Notes: generated by a model not told the origin, from the sequence alone. 33,584 nucleotides of DNA from JANRJY01 sp033763735 (GCA_033763735.1 JANRJY010000109.1:1-33584); one strand, 5' to 3'. Positions 1 to 6,785 are shown, counted from the stretch's first letter. A program made the numbers and translations.

Positions 1-104
1 CAGTGCTTGTCGAAGGGTCAGTCATTCACTCATTCTCATATGAAGGCAAAAAACGTTCTGCAAAGGGCTGTATAGTCACCAAAAACCATTATCCATCGCT
101 ACGC

Positions 105-196
105 TACTTAAACATAATGCAGCACCTCTTATACAACAGCCCCTCAAACCCATCCCTGCAATCCAAAGCTATTGTATAAGTGCATTATGTTAAGTA
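105..196. repeat. Imperfect inverted repeat (arms 105-139 and 169-196)
   Basis: The left arm (105-139) and right arm (169-196) are reverse complements: TACTTAA, CATAATGCA and CTTATACAA on the left each have their complement in the right arm. The left arm carries one extra A and a six-base insertion (gcacct) that the right arm lacks. About 29 bases separate the arms. Seen directly in the sequence; its role is unknown. It belongs to a run of palindromes that fills 1-660. Confidence 0.75.
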
Positions 197-248
197 TCTG
201 CAAAGGGGCTAATACTGCCCCTTCAACCCCGTAGGGCAGGGGTTTGTC

Positions 249-334
249 ATGCTTTTTGCTCCCCACATCACATGCTGCAAAACTAAGCCACCCATTCAGG
301 GCTGCCTTATTTTGCAGCACCCTCCCAAAAGCAT
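249..334. repeat. Nested palindrome, cruciform-capable
   Basis: The inner arms TGCTGCAAAA (273-282) and TTTTGCAGCA (310-319) pair perfectly. The stem continues inward with one bulge and mismatches through TAAG/CTTA and flanking GC-rich bases to a short loop around 294-297. An outer pair, ATGCTTTT (249-256) and AAAAGCAT (327-334), closes the structure. The stretch is about 48% GC in the 241-300 block, against about 28% in a sampled intergenic block near 10.2 kb. No gene is visible in it. Confidence 0.75.
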
Positions 335-410
335 AAAATCACGCCATACCCTGCATGGCATTGTTTATTTATCTTCCCTCGCCTTTGGCGGGTCAGAAGT
401 ACATTAAGGA

Positions 411-612
411 AAAATTTTTAGGGCTGCCTCCTTCCAAAGATAGCAAGGGATAAAATGAAAGGTCAAGGGGGGATAAATCGGAAAATGCAAAAGCTGTTTA
501 AGGAATTCTTTATGTTGGTTGATTTTTTTGCATTTCCGCCCTTGCCCTTATCATTTTCCCCTTGCAGTTCATCCTTCGGGGTGTGGTGCGTCATTGCAGC
601 CCTAAAAATTTT
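411..612. repeat. ~200-bp imperfect palindrome (giant hairpin)
   Basis: The outer arms 411-427 and 596-612 are perfect 17-base reverse complements (AAAATTTTTAGGGCTGC on the left). Inside them, further segments pair around the same centre near 510: CGGAAAATGCAAAA (479-492) with TTTTTTTGCATTTCCG (523-538), and the AAGGG/AAAATGA-rich left segment (445-470) with the CCCTTGCCC/TCATTTTCCCCTTG-rich right segment (538-565). The whole 200 bases therefore folds as one long interrupted stem. A 70-codon open frame across it (455-667) is judged incidental. Similar structured non-coding DNA is found in Bacteroidota conjugative elements, but that origin is an inference. Confidence 0.7.
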
Positions 613-716
613 AGGCTTATTTATTGGGGGGCATGGAAGCATCTATGCTTTATATCAAAAAAAATAGCCTTGATTTAATATAATACCAAAGCTACGATTT
701 AGTTTAATTTCTTCTA

Positions 717-923
717 TTATTTAATTGAAAGACTAATCTTCTTATGAATCCATTTTAATATCATAGAAAGTAAAAAACTGGTTGTTGCTCCAATCAAAGC
801 AAGGCACACAGTTTTTACAATATCCCCAGATTGTAAAGTGCCAAAAATGGAAAGCAGAGTTCCCCCTGCCGTTCCATAAATTGTAGTTGAATTAGAATTT
901 TCCATAATTAAACTAGAAATCAT
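717..923 (-). CDS. Small hydrophobic protein of unknown function, holin-like topology
   Basis: I do not recognise a named family. The 68-residue product has two hydrophobic segments (about residues 16-31, TAGGTLLSIFGTL..., and 35-58, IVKTVCLALIGATTSFLLSMIL) followed by a basic tail (KWIHKKISLSIK), so it is probably an inner-membrane protein with a cytoplasmic tail. Its ATG directly follows the stop codon of the upstream gene (TAAATG), which suggests translational coupling. An alternative start at 905 (MENSNSTT...) is equally plausible because the preceding six residues look non-conserved. Size and topology recall phage holins or small toxin-like peptides, but that is inference only. Confidence 0.6.
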   Translation of the reverse strand: MISSLIMENSNSTTIYGTAGGTLLSIFGTLQSGDIVKTVCLALIGATTSFLLSMILKWIHKKISLSIK

Positions 924-1670
924 TTAGACTATTTCAACTATGGTCAAGGCATTATACGCACCGTTTTTAAGTGAATATTGTTGTCCATTTACCATTTGGG
1001 AAAACTCTACTTTTAACAAGTAAAATTTGTTTCCAATGGCTGGAGGTAATGGACCGCTTAAACCAAGAAATACATTTCCAGTTATATTCGATATAGTCAA
1101 ATTCACTGGATTATAAAGAGATAATTCCTTGTCACCAGTACTGAAATCTACAATTGCAACCCCTCCGCTTATTGTCATGTGGGTGGCTCCTACAGGATAA
1201 TCCACGTCATTTACAGGATTAAGATTCTGAATACTAATTGAACCATTAATGGGATCAATTGTATACGGTTTAAAAAGTATGCTTCCTAATGGAGCGGACA
1301 CATTGAAATCAAATCCTTTTAATTCAATCATTCCAGTTGGCATACCATTAGCAACAGTTCGTTCGCCTCGACTTGATGTAATGTCATAATTCTTGATACT
1401 CGACATTACCGCAGTGAGCCTTGATGTTACACGATTGTCTGATGCATTCAACATGAGATTACGTAAAGCATCTCTAAGATTTTTGCCTGCGATTGCTGCT
1501 TCTCCGAACTCCGCACCATTTTCACGAGTTCTTGCGAATGCAGGGTCATTCGCAATTCTTTCGCCTGAAACACCACCTTTTTCTCTTACCAAATCACCAT
1601 CTTGTGATTTATAGAACGTCAGACCACCAACAGTTCCTTTAATTTTGAGTATTCCTCCTTGTCTTGCCAT
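924..1670 (-). CDS. Conserved Bacteroidota protein of unknown function (MARQxG...KGGV type)
   Basis: A 248-residue protein if started at the internal ATG at 1670 (MARQGGILKIKG...). The frame is open to an ATG at 1742, but the 24 extra residues are lysine-rich and do not look like part of the fold. From memory, proteins beginning MA[RK]Q.GI.K.KGT.G...FYKS.DG...REKGGV, then RI..DPAF.RTREN..EFG.A..AGK.LR.A.R, recur in Bacteroidota genomes as hypotheticals. The first ~125 residues carry these motifs; the rest is beta-rich with Gly/Asn/Pro turns. There is no signal peptide or membrane segment. It is followed without a gap by the small membrane-protein gene at 923. The function is unknown; a phage-like structural or secreted-effector role is possible but unsupported. 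Confidence 0.7.
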   Translation of the reverse strand: MARQGGILKIKGTVGGLTFYKSQDGDLVREKGGVSGERIANDPAFARTRENGAEFGEAAIAGKNLRDALRNLMLNASDNRVTSRLTAVMSSIKNYDITSSRGERTVANGMPTGMIELKGFDFNVSAPLGSILFKPYTIDPINGSISIQNLNPVNDVDYPVGATHMTISGGVAIVDFSTGDKELSLYNPVNLTISNITGNVFLGLSGPLPPAIGNKFYLLKVEFSQMVNGQQYSLKNGAYNALTIVEIV

Positions 1671-1746
1671 TTTGTTAATATTTAGCTGTTTTTTTCCTTT
1701 GGTTTCCTTACTGATTTGTACATGTATTTGTTTGTATTTCAATAAG

Positions 1747-1774
1747 TTGACAACAAAAATATTTGCTATATTTG
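1747..1774 (+). promoter_or_regulatory. Bacteroidota-type promoter for the small gene at 1809
   Basis: TTG at 1747-1749 and TATATTTG at 1767-1774 are separated by 17 bases, matching the TTG-N17-23-TAnnTTTG pattern of Bacteroidota sigma-A promoters. Transcription would begin near 1781, only four bases before the first in-frame ATG (1785). This is one reason to prefer the second ATG at 1809. Confidence 0.6.
1754..1761 (-). promoter_or_regulatory. Candidate -7 box (TATTTTTG) for the 1670-717 operon
   Basis: Read on the minus strand, 1761-1754 is TATTTTTG, matching the Bacteroidota -7 consensus TAnnTTTG. I found no TTG -33 element at the expected distance. It lies six bases from the -7 box of the divergent gene, so the two promoters overlap or compete. 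Confidence 0.4.
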
Positions 1775-1808
1775 AGTATAAAAAATGGCTTTGCCGTATT
1801 TGCCGATT

Positions 1809-2015
1809 ATGCCGAATTTAGTACCAACTCGAATTTGTATTCACACTAAAGATGTTCAAAACATCACTGGAAAAAAGGAACGTACCGCCCGTAAACTTCT
1901 TTCTGACTTAAAACAAAGTCTAGGAAAGCCGAAAAGCTATTTAGTGACCATTTACGACTTTTGCAGATATACTGGTTTAAATGAAGCTCATGTAGAAAAG
2001 TTTTTAATCAATTAG
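1809..2015 (+). CDS. Small HTH-like protein of unknown function
   Basis: A 68-residue basic protein (MPNLVPTRICIHTKDVQNITGK...) transcribed divergently from the 1670-717 pair. The segment TKDVQNITGKKERTARKLLSDLKQSLGK looks like a helix-turn-helix: a short helix, a Gly-containing turn, then a basic recognition-like helix rich in Arg and Lys. A second half, VTIYDFCRYTGLNEAHVEKFL, resembles the helical tail seen in other small Bacteroidota proteins of this layout. The frame can start at 1785, but the promoter places the likely transcript start at about 1781, so 1809 gives a normal leader. It may be the local regulator of the divergent cassette; that is inference. Confidence 0.55.
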   Translation: MPNLVPTRICIHTKDVQNITGKKERTARKLLSDLKQSLGKPKSYLVTIYDFCRYTGLNEAHVEKFLIN

Positions 2016-2138
2016 CAGTATAGATAAAGCATACATAGAGTATAGATAATGTATGATAAAAAATACAAAAGCCTAATTGATAGATAGTTATCAATATCAA
2101 TAAAAAACTGATTTGTATGTATCTGGTATGTATTGAAA

Positions 2139-2171
2139 TAAAAAAAGGTAGCTACTTTTTACGTAACTACC
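2139..2171 (-). terminator. Rho-independent terminator of tRNA-Thr
   Basis: On the minus strand GGTAGTTAC (2171-2163) pairs with GTAGCTACC (2155-2147) over nine base pairs including one G-U, with a seven-base loop. A run of seven T follows immediately. It lies 12 bases beyond the 3' end of the tRNA, so it ends the tRNA transcript. Confidence 0.85.
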
Positions 2172-2182
2172 TCATTTTCAAG

Positions 2183-2246
<64 letters not shown>

Positions 2247-2255
<9 letters not shown>

Positions 2256-2331
2256 TAATTTTTTTACTCTACCATTCCGAAAGCATTCAGAATACAGAGG
2301 CTAATTTTTTTTACTTTTCTTTCCCGAAAGC
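2247..2331 (-). repeat. 46-bp tandem duplication of the tRNA-Thr leader and first nine tRNA bases
   Basis: The copies start at 2247 and 2293, offset 46 bases. They share a 19-base identity (tacagaggctaattttttt) that, on the tRNA strand, is the A-rich leader plus GCCTCTGTA, the first nine bases of tRNA-Thr. Further upstream the copies continue with related but diverged sequence ending in TTCCCGAAAGC or TTCCGAAAGC. The upstream copy carries only the first nine tRNA bases, so it is a non-functional stub. It may be the scar of a lost tandem tRNA gene. Confidence 0.75.
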
Positions 2332-2344
2332 GGCATGCTGAAGC

Positions 2345-2366
2345 ATTTAAGAACTATTTCTTAAAT
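2345..2366. other. AT-rich hairpin at the 5' end of the tRNA-Thr transcript
   Basis: ATTTAAGAA (2345-2353) and TTCTTAAAT (2358-2366) pair perfectly around a four-base loop. It sits just inside the predicted transcript start of the tRNA unit and downstream of riboflavin synthase. No T-run follows, so a terminator role for the upstream gene is doubtful. Confidence 0.4.
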
Positions 2367-2374
2367 TGGGACTG

Positions 2375-2402
2375 CAAAAGTATGAATTAATTTAAAATTC
2401 AA
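2375..2402 (-). promoter_or_regulatory. Promoter of the tRNA-Thr transcript
   Basis: On the minus strand TTG (2402-2400) and TACTTTTG (2382-2375) are spaced by 17 bases, a good Bacteroidota promoter. Transcription would start near 2368, giving a leader of about 112 bases that contains the hairpin at 2345-2366 and the duplicated tRNA stub. The -33 element lies next to the 3' end of the riboflavin synthase gene. Confidence 0.6.
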
Positions 2403-2405
2403 AAT

Positions 2406-2999
2406 TTATATTTTAATATTTTTTAAATATTTTCCTACATACTTGCCAATGATGTCAAATTCCAGATTTACAAGTTGACCTTCTTCCAAATATTTAAGGT
2501 TAGTATTTTCAAATGTATAAGGGATTATTGCCACCGAAAATGTGTCATCTTGTGAGTTCACAACGGTTAGGCTTATGCCATTTACACATATAGAACCTTT
2601 TTCTACGGTGATATTACCATTATTTGCCTCATATTTGAAAGTGTATAGACAACTTCCATTTAAATCTTTTCTTTCAATACATCTCGCTGTTTGATCTACA
2701 TGCCCTTGAACCATATGTCCATCCAGCCGGTCGTTGAGTTTTAAACATCTTTCTAAATTCACTTGATCATTGACTTTCAAATAATTAAGATTTGTTTTTC
2801 CTAAGGTCTCCTTTATAGCAGTAACCATGTATTTTTCCTTAAACACTTTCGTTACGGTAAGGCATGCCCCATTATGGGCCACACTTTGATCAACCTTCAA
2901 TTCATGGGCAAACGAACATTTAATAATGAATGATTTATTTTCATCCATCGAAATAACATTCTCTACGATTCCCAATTCTTCAATTATTCCTGAAAACAT
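2406..2999 (-). CDS. ribE: Riboflavin synthase, alpha subunit
   Basis: Catalyses dismutation of two 6,7-dimethyl-8-ribityllumazine molecules to riboflavin in the cytoplasm, the last step of vitamin B2 synthesis. The 197-residue length is normal. The protein shows the family's internal duplication: an N-terminal lumazine-binding barrel starting MFSGIIEELG with NGACLTV near residues 43-49, and a second barrel beginning GHMVQGHVDQ (about 94-103) with ICVNGISLTV and the F-D-IGKYV end. The start at 2999 is the canonical MFSGI. It is divergent from pcm across 60 bases. No other rib genes are in the window, so this is a stand-alone gene. Some genomes name it ribC. Confidence 0.95.
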   Translation of the reverse strand: MFSGIIEELGIVENVISMDENKSFIIKCSFAHELKVDQSVAHNGACLTVTKVFKEKYMVTAIKETLGKTNLNYLKVNDQVNLERCLKLNDRLDGHMVQGHVDQTARCIERKDLNGSCLYTFKYEANNGNITVEKGSICVNGISLTVVNSQDDTFSVAIIPYTFENTNLKYLEEGQLVNLEFDIIGKYVGKYLKNIKI

Positions 3000-3016
3000 G
3001 CTTGTTGTGTAAAACG

Positions 3017-3046
3017 TTGATAAATATATAGTTAATTTTAAATTTG
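3017..3046 (+). promoter_or_regulatory. Promoter of pcm
   Basis: TTG (3017-3019) and TAAATTTG (3039-3046) are separated by 19 bases, an ideal Bacteroidota promoter. The predicted transcript start is near 3053, seven bases before the ATG at 3060, so the mRNA leader is very short. Confidence 0.65.
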
Positions 3047-3059
3047 AATTTTAAGCTTC

Positions 3060-3713
3060 ATGAAGCAAACAGATAGTTACAAACATCAGGGTATGAGACA
3101 GTCTTTGGTTGATACTATCAAAGACAAAGGTATTACCAACGAGTTGGTTCTCCGTGCTATACTTAAAATACCTCGTCATTTTTTCATGGAAAGTGCTTTT
3201 GTTGAACAAGCTTATCAAGATATCGCCTTCCCCATCGGTGAAGGACAAACCATATCACAACCTTATACGGTTGCTTTTCAATCGCAGTTGTTAGATATCC
3301 GAAAAGGAGATAAAATCTTGGAAGTAGGAACCGGATCAGGGTATCAGGCTGCTGTATTATTGGAGCTGGGGGCCAATTTGTATACCATTGAACAAAACAA
3401 GGTTTTGTATCAAAAAACCAGGAAAATATTGCCTAGTTTCGGTTACGAACCAAAGTTTTTTTTGGGAGATGGTACCAAAGGACTGTTGGCTTATGCACCC
3501 TATGATAAGATTATAGTAACAGCCGGTGCTCCGGTTATTCCTGAAAGCTTAAAAAAACAATTGAAAATAGGAGGTATACTGGTCATTCCGGTTGGGAATG
3601 ACAAAAGTCAAACCATGCTCAAAATAGTACGAGTGTCCGAAACAGAATATACCAGTGAACAACATGGAATGTTTGCATTCGTCAAACTAAAGGGTGCTGA
3701 AGGCTGGCAATAA
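3060..3713 (+). CDS. pcm: Protein-L-isoaspartate O-methyltransferase
   Basis: Methylates L-isoaspartyl residues in aged proteins with S-adenosylmethionine, starting their repair. The 217 residues match the family length. Visible motifs are RHFFM (39-43), the substrate-side segment IGEGQTISQPYTVA (59-72), SAM-binding motif I LEVGTGSGYQAA (87-98), the GDGTKG loop and PYDKIIVTAGAP (post-motif). The start at 3060 follows a well-formed promoter and leaves no missing N-terminal motif. The next gene starts 27 bases downstream, so pcm may lead a transcript that continues into the cytochrome peroxidase and MbnP-like genes, though their functions are unrelated. Confidence 0.95.
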   Translation: MKQTDSYKHQGMRQSLVDTIKDKGITNELVLRAILKIPRHFFMESAFVEQAYQDIAFPIGEGQTISQPYTVAFQSQLLDIRKGDKILEVGTGSGYQAAVLLELGANLYTIEQNKVLYQKTRKILPSFGYEPKFFLGDGTKGLLAYAPYDKIIVTAGAPVIPESLKKQLKIGGILVIPVGNDKSQTMLKIVRVSETEYTSEQHGMFAFVKLKGAEGWQ

Positions 3714-3740
3714 TTCACCAAATATTTCGTATATTGGTTT

Positions 3741-4847
3741 ATGAATTCAATTTACAAACTAATCGCATTAGGTTTATTTTTATTAATAATTGCATGCCAA
3801 AAGTCAAATACCGATCCTGCTCCCGCAACAACCATATACAATCCAACAAGCTATAACCTCACGATACCATCACATTTGGGCAATAATTATGTAATTCCGG
3901 ATTCTAACAAATTAACCGTAGAAGGCGTAAAATTGGGACGCAAACTCTTTTATGACAAGCGGTTGTCCAAAGACAATACCATATCATGCGGCAGCTGTCA
4001 TAAACAGCAGTTTGCCTTTACTGACGATAATCAACTAAGTAAGGGAGTAGGAGGGAAGTTAGGTCTTCGCAACTCAATGTCTCTTACCAACTTGATATGG
4101 CAAAAATCATTGTTTTGGGACGGCAGAGTGGTGGGATTGGAAGAACAGGTAATGCATCCAATCAGAGATACCCTGGAAATGGCCATGTCCATTCCTCAAT
4201 TGTGTGACAAATTGCAGGGAATAAGTGAATATCCGGCTTTATTCAAAGGAGCCTTTGGCTCGGACAGAATCACACCTCCATTAATCATGAAGGCAATAGC
4301 CCAGTTTGAAAGGACATTGATATCGTCCAACTCTAAGTATGACAGATACTTAACCAATGGAAGTAAAGAGTTTTCGAAGAAAGAACTTTTAGGTTTTATA
4401 CTTTTTAATACACATCCGGTACCGGAACAAAATATAAGAGGGGGCAATTGTGGCGACTGCCATGGTGGCAATTTGCAACAATCACTGGATTTTGAAAATA
4501 ATGGTCTGGATGCCATATTCAAAGATGTTGGAAGAGGGAGAGTCACCCGTAATATGAGTGATAATGGCAAATTCAAAGTTCCTTCTCTGCGTAATATTGC
4601 TCTTACCGCCCCTTATATGCACGATGGGAGGTTCAAAACTTTGGAAGAAGTATTGGATCATTACAATGAACACGTTGTTTCAAGCAATACATTATCACCA
4701 TTAATCGCTGTTGCCAGCAATATTGATGGTTCCGCACCAAAACTAGGACTTACAAAAGACGAGAAATTGGCTATTTTGGCATTTTTGCATACTTTAACCG
4801 ATAGTACGTTCATAATGAACCCCGAATTTTCAGATCCAAACAAATGA
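3741..4847 (+). CDS. Di-heme cytochrome c peroxidase/MauG family lipoprotein, MbnH-like
   Basis: A 368-residue periplasmic lipoprotein: residues 1-18 are hydrophobic and end in the lipobox LIIAC with Cys19 as lipid site. Two c-type heme motifs are present, CGSCH (83-87) and CGDCH (237-241). FWDGR (125-129) and the family-typical LRNIALTAPYMHDGRF (283-298) are also present; Met293 lies where an axial ligand sits in peroxidases. Members either reduce H2O2 or, as in MauG and MbnH, oxidise tryptophan on a partner protein. The stop codon overlaps the start of the MbnP-like gene by four bases (ATGA), so the two are translationally coupled. This context favours an MbnH-like role; the sequence alone does not exclude ordinary peroxidase. 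Confidence 0.85.
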   Translation: MNSIYKLIALGLFLLIIACQKSNTDPAPATTIYNPTSYNLTIPSHLGNNYVIPDSNKLTVEGVKLGRKLFYDKRLSKDNTISCGSCHKQQFAFTDDNQLSKGVGGKLGLRNSMSLTNLIWQKSLFWDGRVVGLEEQVMHPIRDTLEMAMSIPQLCDKLQGISEYPALFKGAFGSDRITPPLIMKAIAQFERTLISSNSKYDRYLTNGSKEFSKKELLGFILFNTHPVPEQNIRGGNCGDCHGGNLQQSLDFENNGLDAIFKDVGRGRVTRNMSDNGKFKVPSLRNIALTAPYMHDGRFKTLEEVLDHYNEHVVSSNTLSPLIAVASNIDGSAPKLGLTKDEKLAILAFLHTLTDSTFIMNPEFSDPNK

Positions 4848-5557
4848 AAAGAATACTTACTTTAATAGTTTTGGGAGTTATTTGCCTGACTTGTAACCGA
4901 ACAGAAACGCCTGTTCCAAAAGCCAAAAAAGTAATCATTTCATTGTCACATTTAATTAATAATCAAATACTTACTTCAAATAAATATTATAATTTAATTA
5001 ATAAGGATTCAATACGATTGGTCAAACTCAAATACTACATTGGAAATTTTGTTTTTCATTCGCCCAATGCTCATTTAAGACCTGCTACATCCAATTACTA
5101 TTTGATAGATGGATTTATTAATAAAGAAATAAATATTGGCGAATTACCTGCGGATAACTATCATTCGGTAAGTTATACCATTGGCATTGACAGTGTTACC
5201 AATGCTGCTTCCAATAATACTGGCGACCTTGATGTAACTACAAATGGCGATATGTACTGGGCTTGGACTAAGGAATACAAGTTTTTAGTAAATGAAGGAT
5301 ATTCCAAAAATGATACATCCCAAAAAGAAAATGCTTTTGTCATCCATGTGGCAGGGAATTCAAACATTGTTAGAGATACCCTTCGAAACATTGTGTTTCA
5401 AAATGCAGACAACTATCATCTTATTTGTAAAGTTGATATTGGAAAGTTGTTTTTGTCACCTAACAAGGTCAATCTGAATGCTCCTATTGACATCCAAACG
5501 GAAGCTAAAGCCAAGCCAATTTCCCAAAATATTAAAAAAATGATTAGCCTATATTAA
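4844..5557 (+). CDS. MbnP-like (copper-binding family) lipoprotein
   Basis: A 237-residue lipoprotein with signal ending VICLTC (Cys17). The pattern matches the MbnP family: the early beta strand ISLSHLINN, a long middle with LKYYIGNFVF (62-71), YYLIDGF, YHSVSYTIGIDSVTNAA (106-122), GDLDV, then the hallmark DMYWAWTKEYKF (136-147) with Trp139 and Trp141, and FVIHVAGNSN (165-174). In characterised MbnP a tryptophan is converted to kynurenine by the neighbouring di-heme enzyme MbnH, creating a copper site. Here the preceding gene encodes such an enzyme with a four-base overlap. Which Trp would be modified is not known. It ends overlapping hisA (opposite strand) by four bases. Confidence 0.75.
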   Translation: MKRILTLIVLGVICLTCNRTETPVPKAKKVIISLSHLINNQILTSNKYYNLINKDSIRLVKLKYYIGNFVFHSPNAHLRPATSNYYLIDGFINKEINIGELPADNYHSVSYTIGIDSVTNAASNNTGDLDVTTNGDMYWAWTKEYKFLVNEGYSKNDTSQKENAFVIHVAGNSNIVRDTLRNIVFQNADNYHLICKVDIGKLFLSPNKVNLNAPIDIQTEAKAKPISQNIKKMISLY

Positions 5558-6276
5558 CTAATAAACGGCTTTAAGTCAGACAGTTTGATATTGCCTTCAT
5601 AAATGGCTTTCCCAATAATCACTCCATAAATTTTCATTTCGGAAAGCATTTCAATATCTTTAATTTGGCTCACTCCTCCTGATGCAATAATTTGGAGATT
5701 AGGGAATCGATCCTGCATTTCTTTATACAAATCAAAAGAAGGCCCTTGTAGCATGCCGTCTTTGGCTACATCCGTGCTGATACAATAGTTGATACCTTTG
5801 TCCAAATAGTATTCGCATAAATCAAATAAATGCACTTCTGACTTTTCCTGCCAACCCGAAATGGCAATCATCTTATCTTTGGTATCGGCACCCAATATAA
5901 TTTTTTCAGATCCATAACTCTTTAGCCATGAGCCAAATAAGTCTTTGTTTTTCACAGCAATACTTCCTCCGGTGATTTGTCTGGCGCCACTTTCAAATGC
6001 TATTTTCAAATCATTGTCCGATTGTATACCTCCACCAAAGTCGATGTGCAATGAGGTTTTGGAAGCTACTTTCTCTAATACTTTGTAATTAATGATTTTC
6101 TTTTCTTTTGCACCATCCAAGTCAACCATGTGTAATCGCTTGATTCCATTATCTTCAAACATCATAGCTACATCCAAAGGGTTGTCGTAGTATTGTTTGG
6201 CACTGGAATAATCTCCTTGACTTAATCTCACGCATTTGCCACCGATAATATCTATGGCAGGTATAATTTGAATCAT
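5554..6276 (-). CDS. hisA: Phosphoribosylformimino-AICAR ribotide isomerase
   Basis: Catalyses the fourth step of histidine synthesis, the Amadori rearrangement of ProFAR to PRFAR, in the cytoplasm. The 240-residue TIM barrel shows PAIDIIGGKCVRL (6-18) with catalytic-type Asp9, HIDFGGGIQ (77-85), ILGADTKD (127-134) with the second Asp at 131, SGW (140-142), and the phosphate loops ASGGVS and VIIGKAIYEG. It overlaps the upstream DUF2062 gene by four bases (ATGA), so both are one translationally coupled unit. It also overlaps the convergent MbnP-like gene by four bases. It stands apart from hisB and hisH, which lie about 5 kb to the right. No hisF, hisI, hisG, hisD or hisC is in the window. Confidence 0.95.
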   Translation of the reverse strand: MIQIIPAIDIIGGKCVRLSQGDYSSAKQYYDNPLDVAMMFEDNGIKRLHMVDLDGAKEKKIINYKVLEKVASKTSLHIDFGGGIQSDNDLKIAFESGARQITGGSIAVKNKDLFGSWLKSYGSEKIILGADTKDKMIAISGWQEKSEVHLFDLCEYYLDKGINYCISTDVAKDGMLQGPSFDLYKEMQDRFPNLQIIASGGVSQIKDIEMLSEMKIYGVIIGKAIYEGNIKLSDLKPFIS

Positions 6277-6758
6277 TGTATCGAAGTATTGGTTGGCTTT
6301 TGATTGAAAATGGCTTGGTTGATATTGGAAAATATAATTTTGCTAATGAAATAAACAATGATGGCTATGGGAATCATTAACACGATCCACCCGACTATCA
6401 AATGTAAAAGGGAGTGCGTAAAATAAGCGAGAAAATCATTTGTAAAAAAATAGGATAAAGTAAAATCTTCCGGCATTTGAAAACTTTGATTTTTGTTACC
6501 GGTCACAATAGAACCAACTTTATAAAAAGGCCATATCATTATGAAAAACAAAGGAAAAAACATATTTGAAAATAAGAATACGGCTGCAGGATTGAGTCTG
6601 AATAGGAAAATAAGCGCCACCGAAATCATTGTATGTGTACCCAATATCGGAAACGTAGAGATCAATATGCCCGAGGAAACTGCAATTGCTAATAAATTTG
6701 TATCTGCTCCTTGGGTCAGAAAGGAAAGAATTACTTTTTTATAATTAATATTGAACAT
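6273..6758 (-). CDS. DUF2062 family membrane protein
   Basis: A 161-residue integral membrane protein of the DUF2062 type. The signature is the N-terminal GADTNLLAIAVSSGILISTFPILGTHT followed by hydrophobic helices (about 47-63 and 65-85) and a C-terminal pair (about 114-143), with an acidic loop between. Its biochemical role is not known. In other bacteria the domain is sometimes fused or adjacent to glycosyltransferases. Here it is the first gene of a two-gene unit with hisA, overlapping it by four bases, which more likely reflects shared transcription than shared function. Confidence 0.8.
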   Translation of the reverse strand: MFNINYKKVILSFLTQGADTNLLAIAVSSGILISTFPILGTHTMISVALIFLFRLNPAAVFLFSNMFFPLFFIMIWPFYKVGSIVTGNKNQSFQMPEDFTLSYFFTNDFLAYFTHSLLHLIVGWIVLMIPIAIIVYFISKIIFSNINQAIFNQKPTNTSIQ

Positions 6759-6785
6759 TCAGATGAAAAATTAATTAGCGTACTG

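Larger units (their letters stand above)
1..716. other. Gene-free, GC-richer structured region (possible mobile-element remnant)
   Basis: No open frame here has convincing codon use or a recognisable product. The composition (about 48% GC in sampled blocks) is clearly above the surrounding DNA. The stretch holds three large inverted repeats plus smaller perfect ones: CCTAAAA-A-TTTTAGG at 601-615 and AAGCAT-ct-ATGCTT at 637-650. The first bases (gcttgtcgaagg) resemble short dispersed intergenic repeats seen in many bacterial genomes. Dense palindromes without genes fit an origin of transfer, an integration end or a decayed element, but no relaxase or integrase is present in the window, so the assignment stays open. 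Confidence 0.45.

Noticed and set aside
455..667. 70-codon open frame across the giant hairpin
   Set aside because: It runs through the palindrome, has no recognisable domain or promoter, and its sequence is dictated by the inverted repeat. An incidental frame is more likely than a gene.
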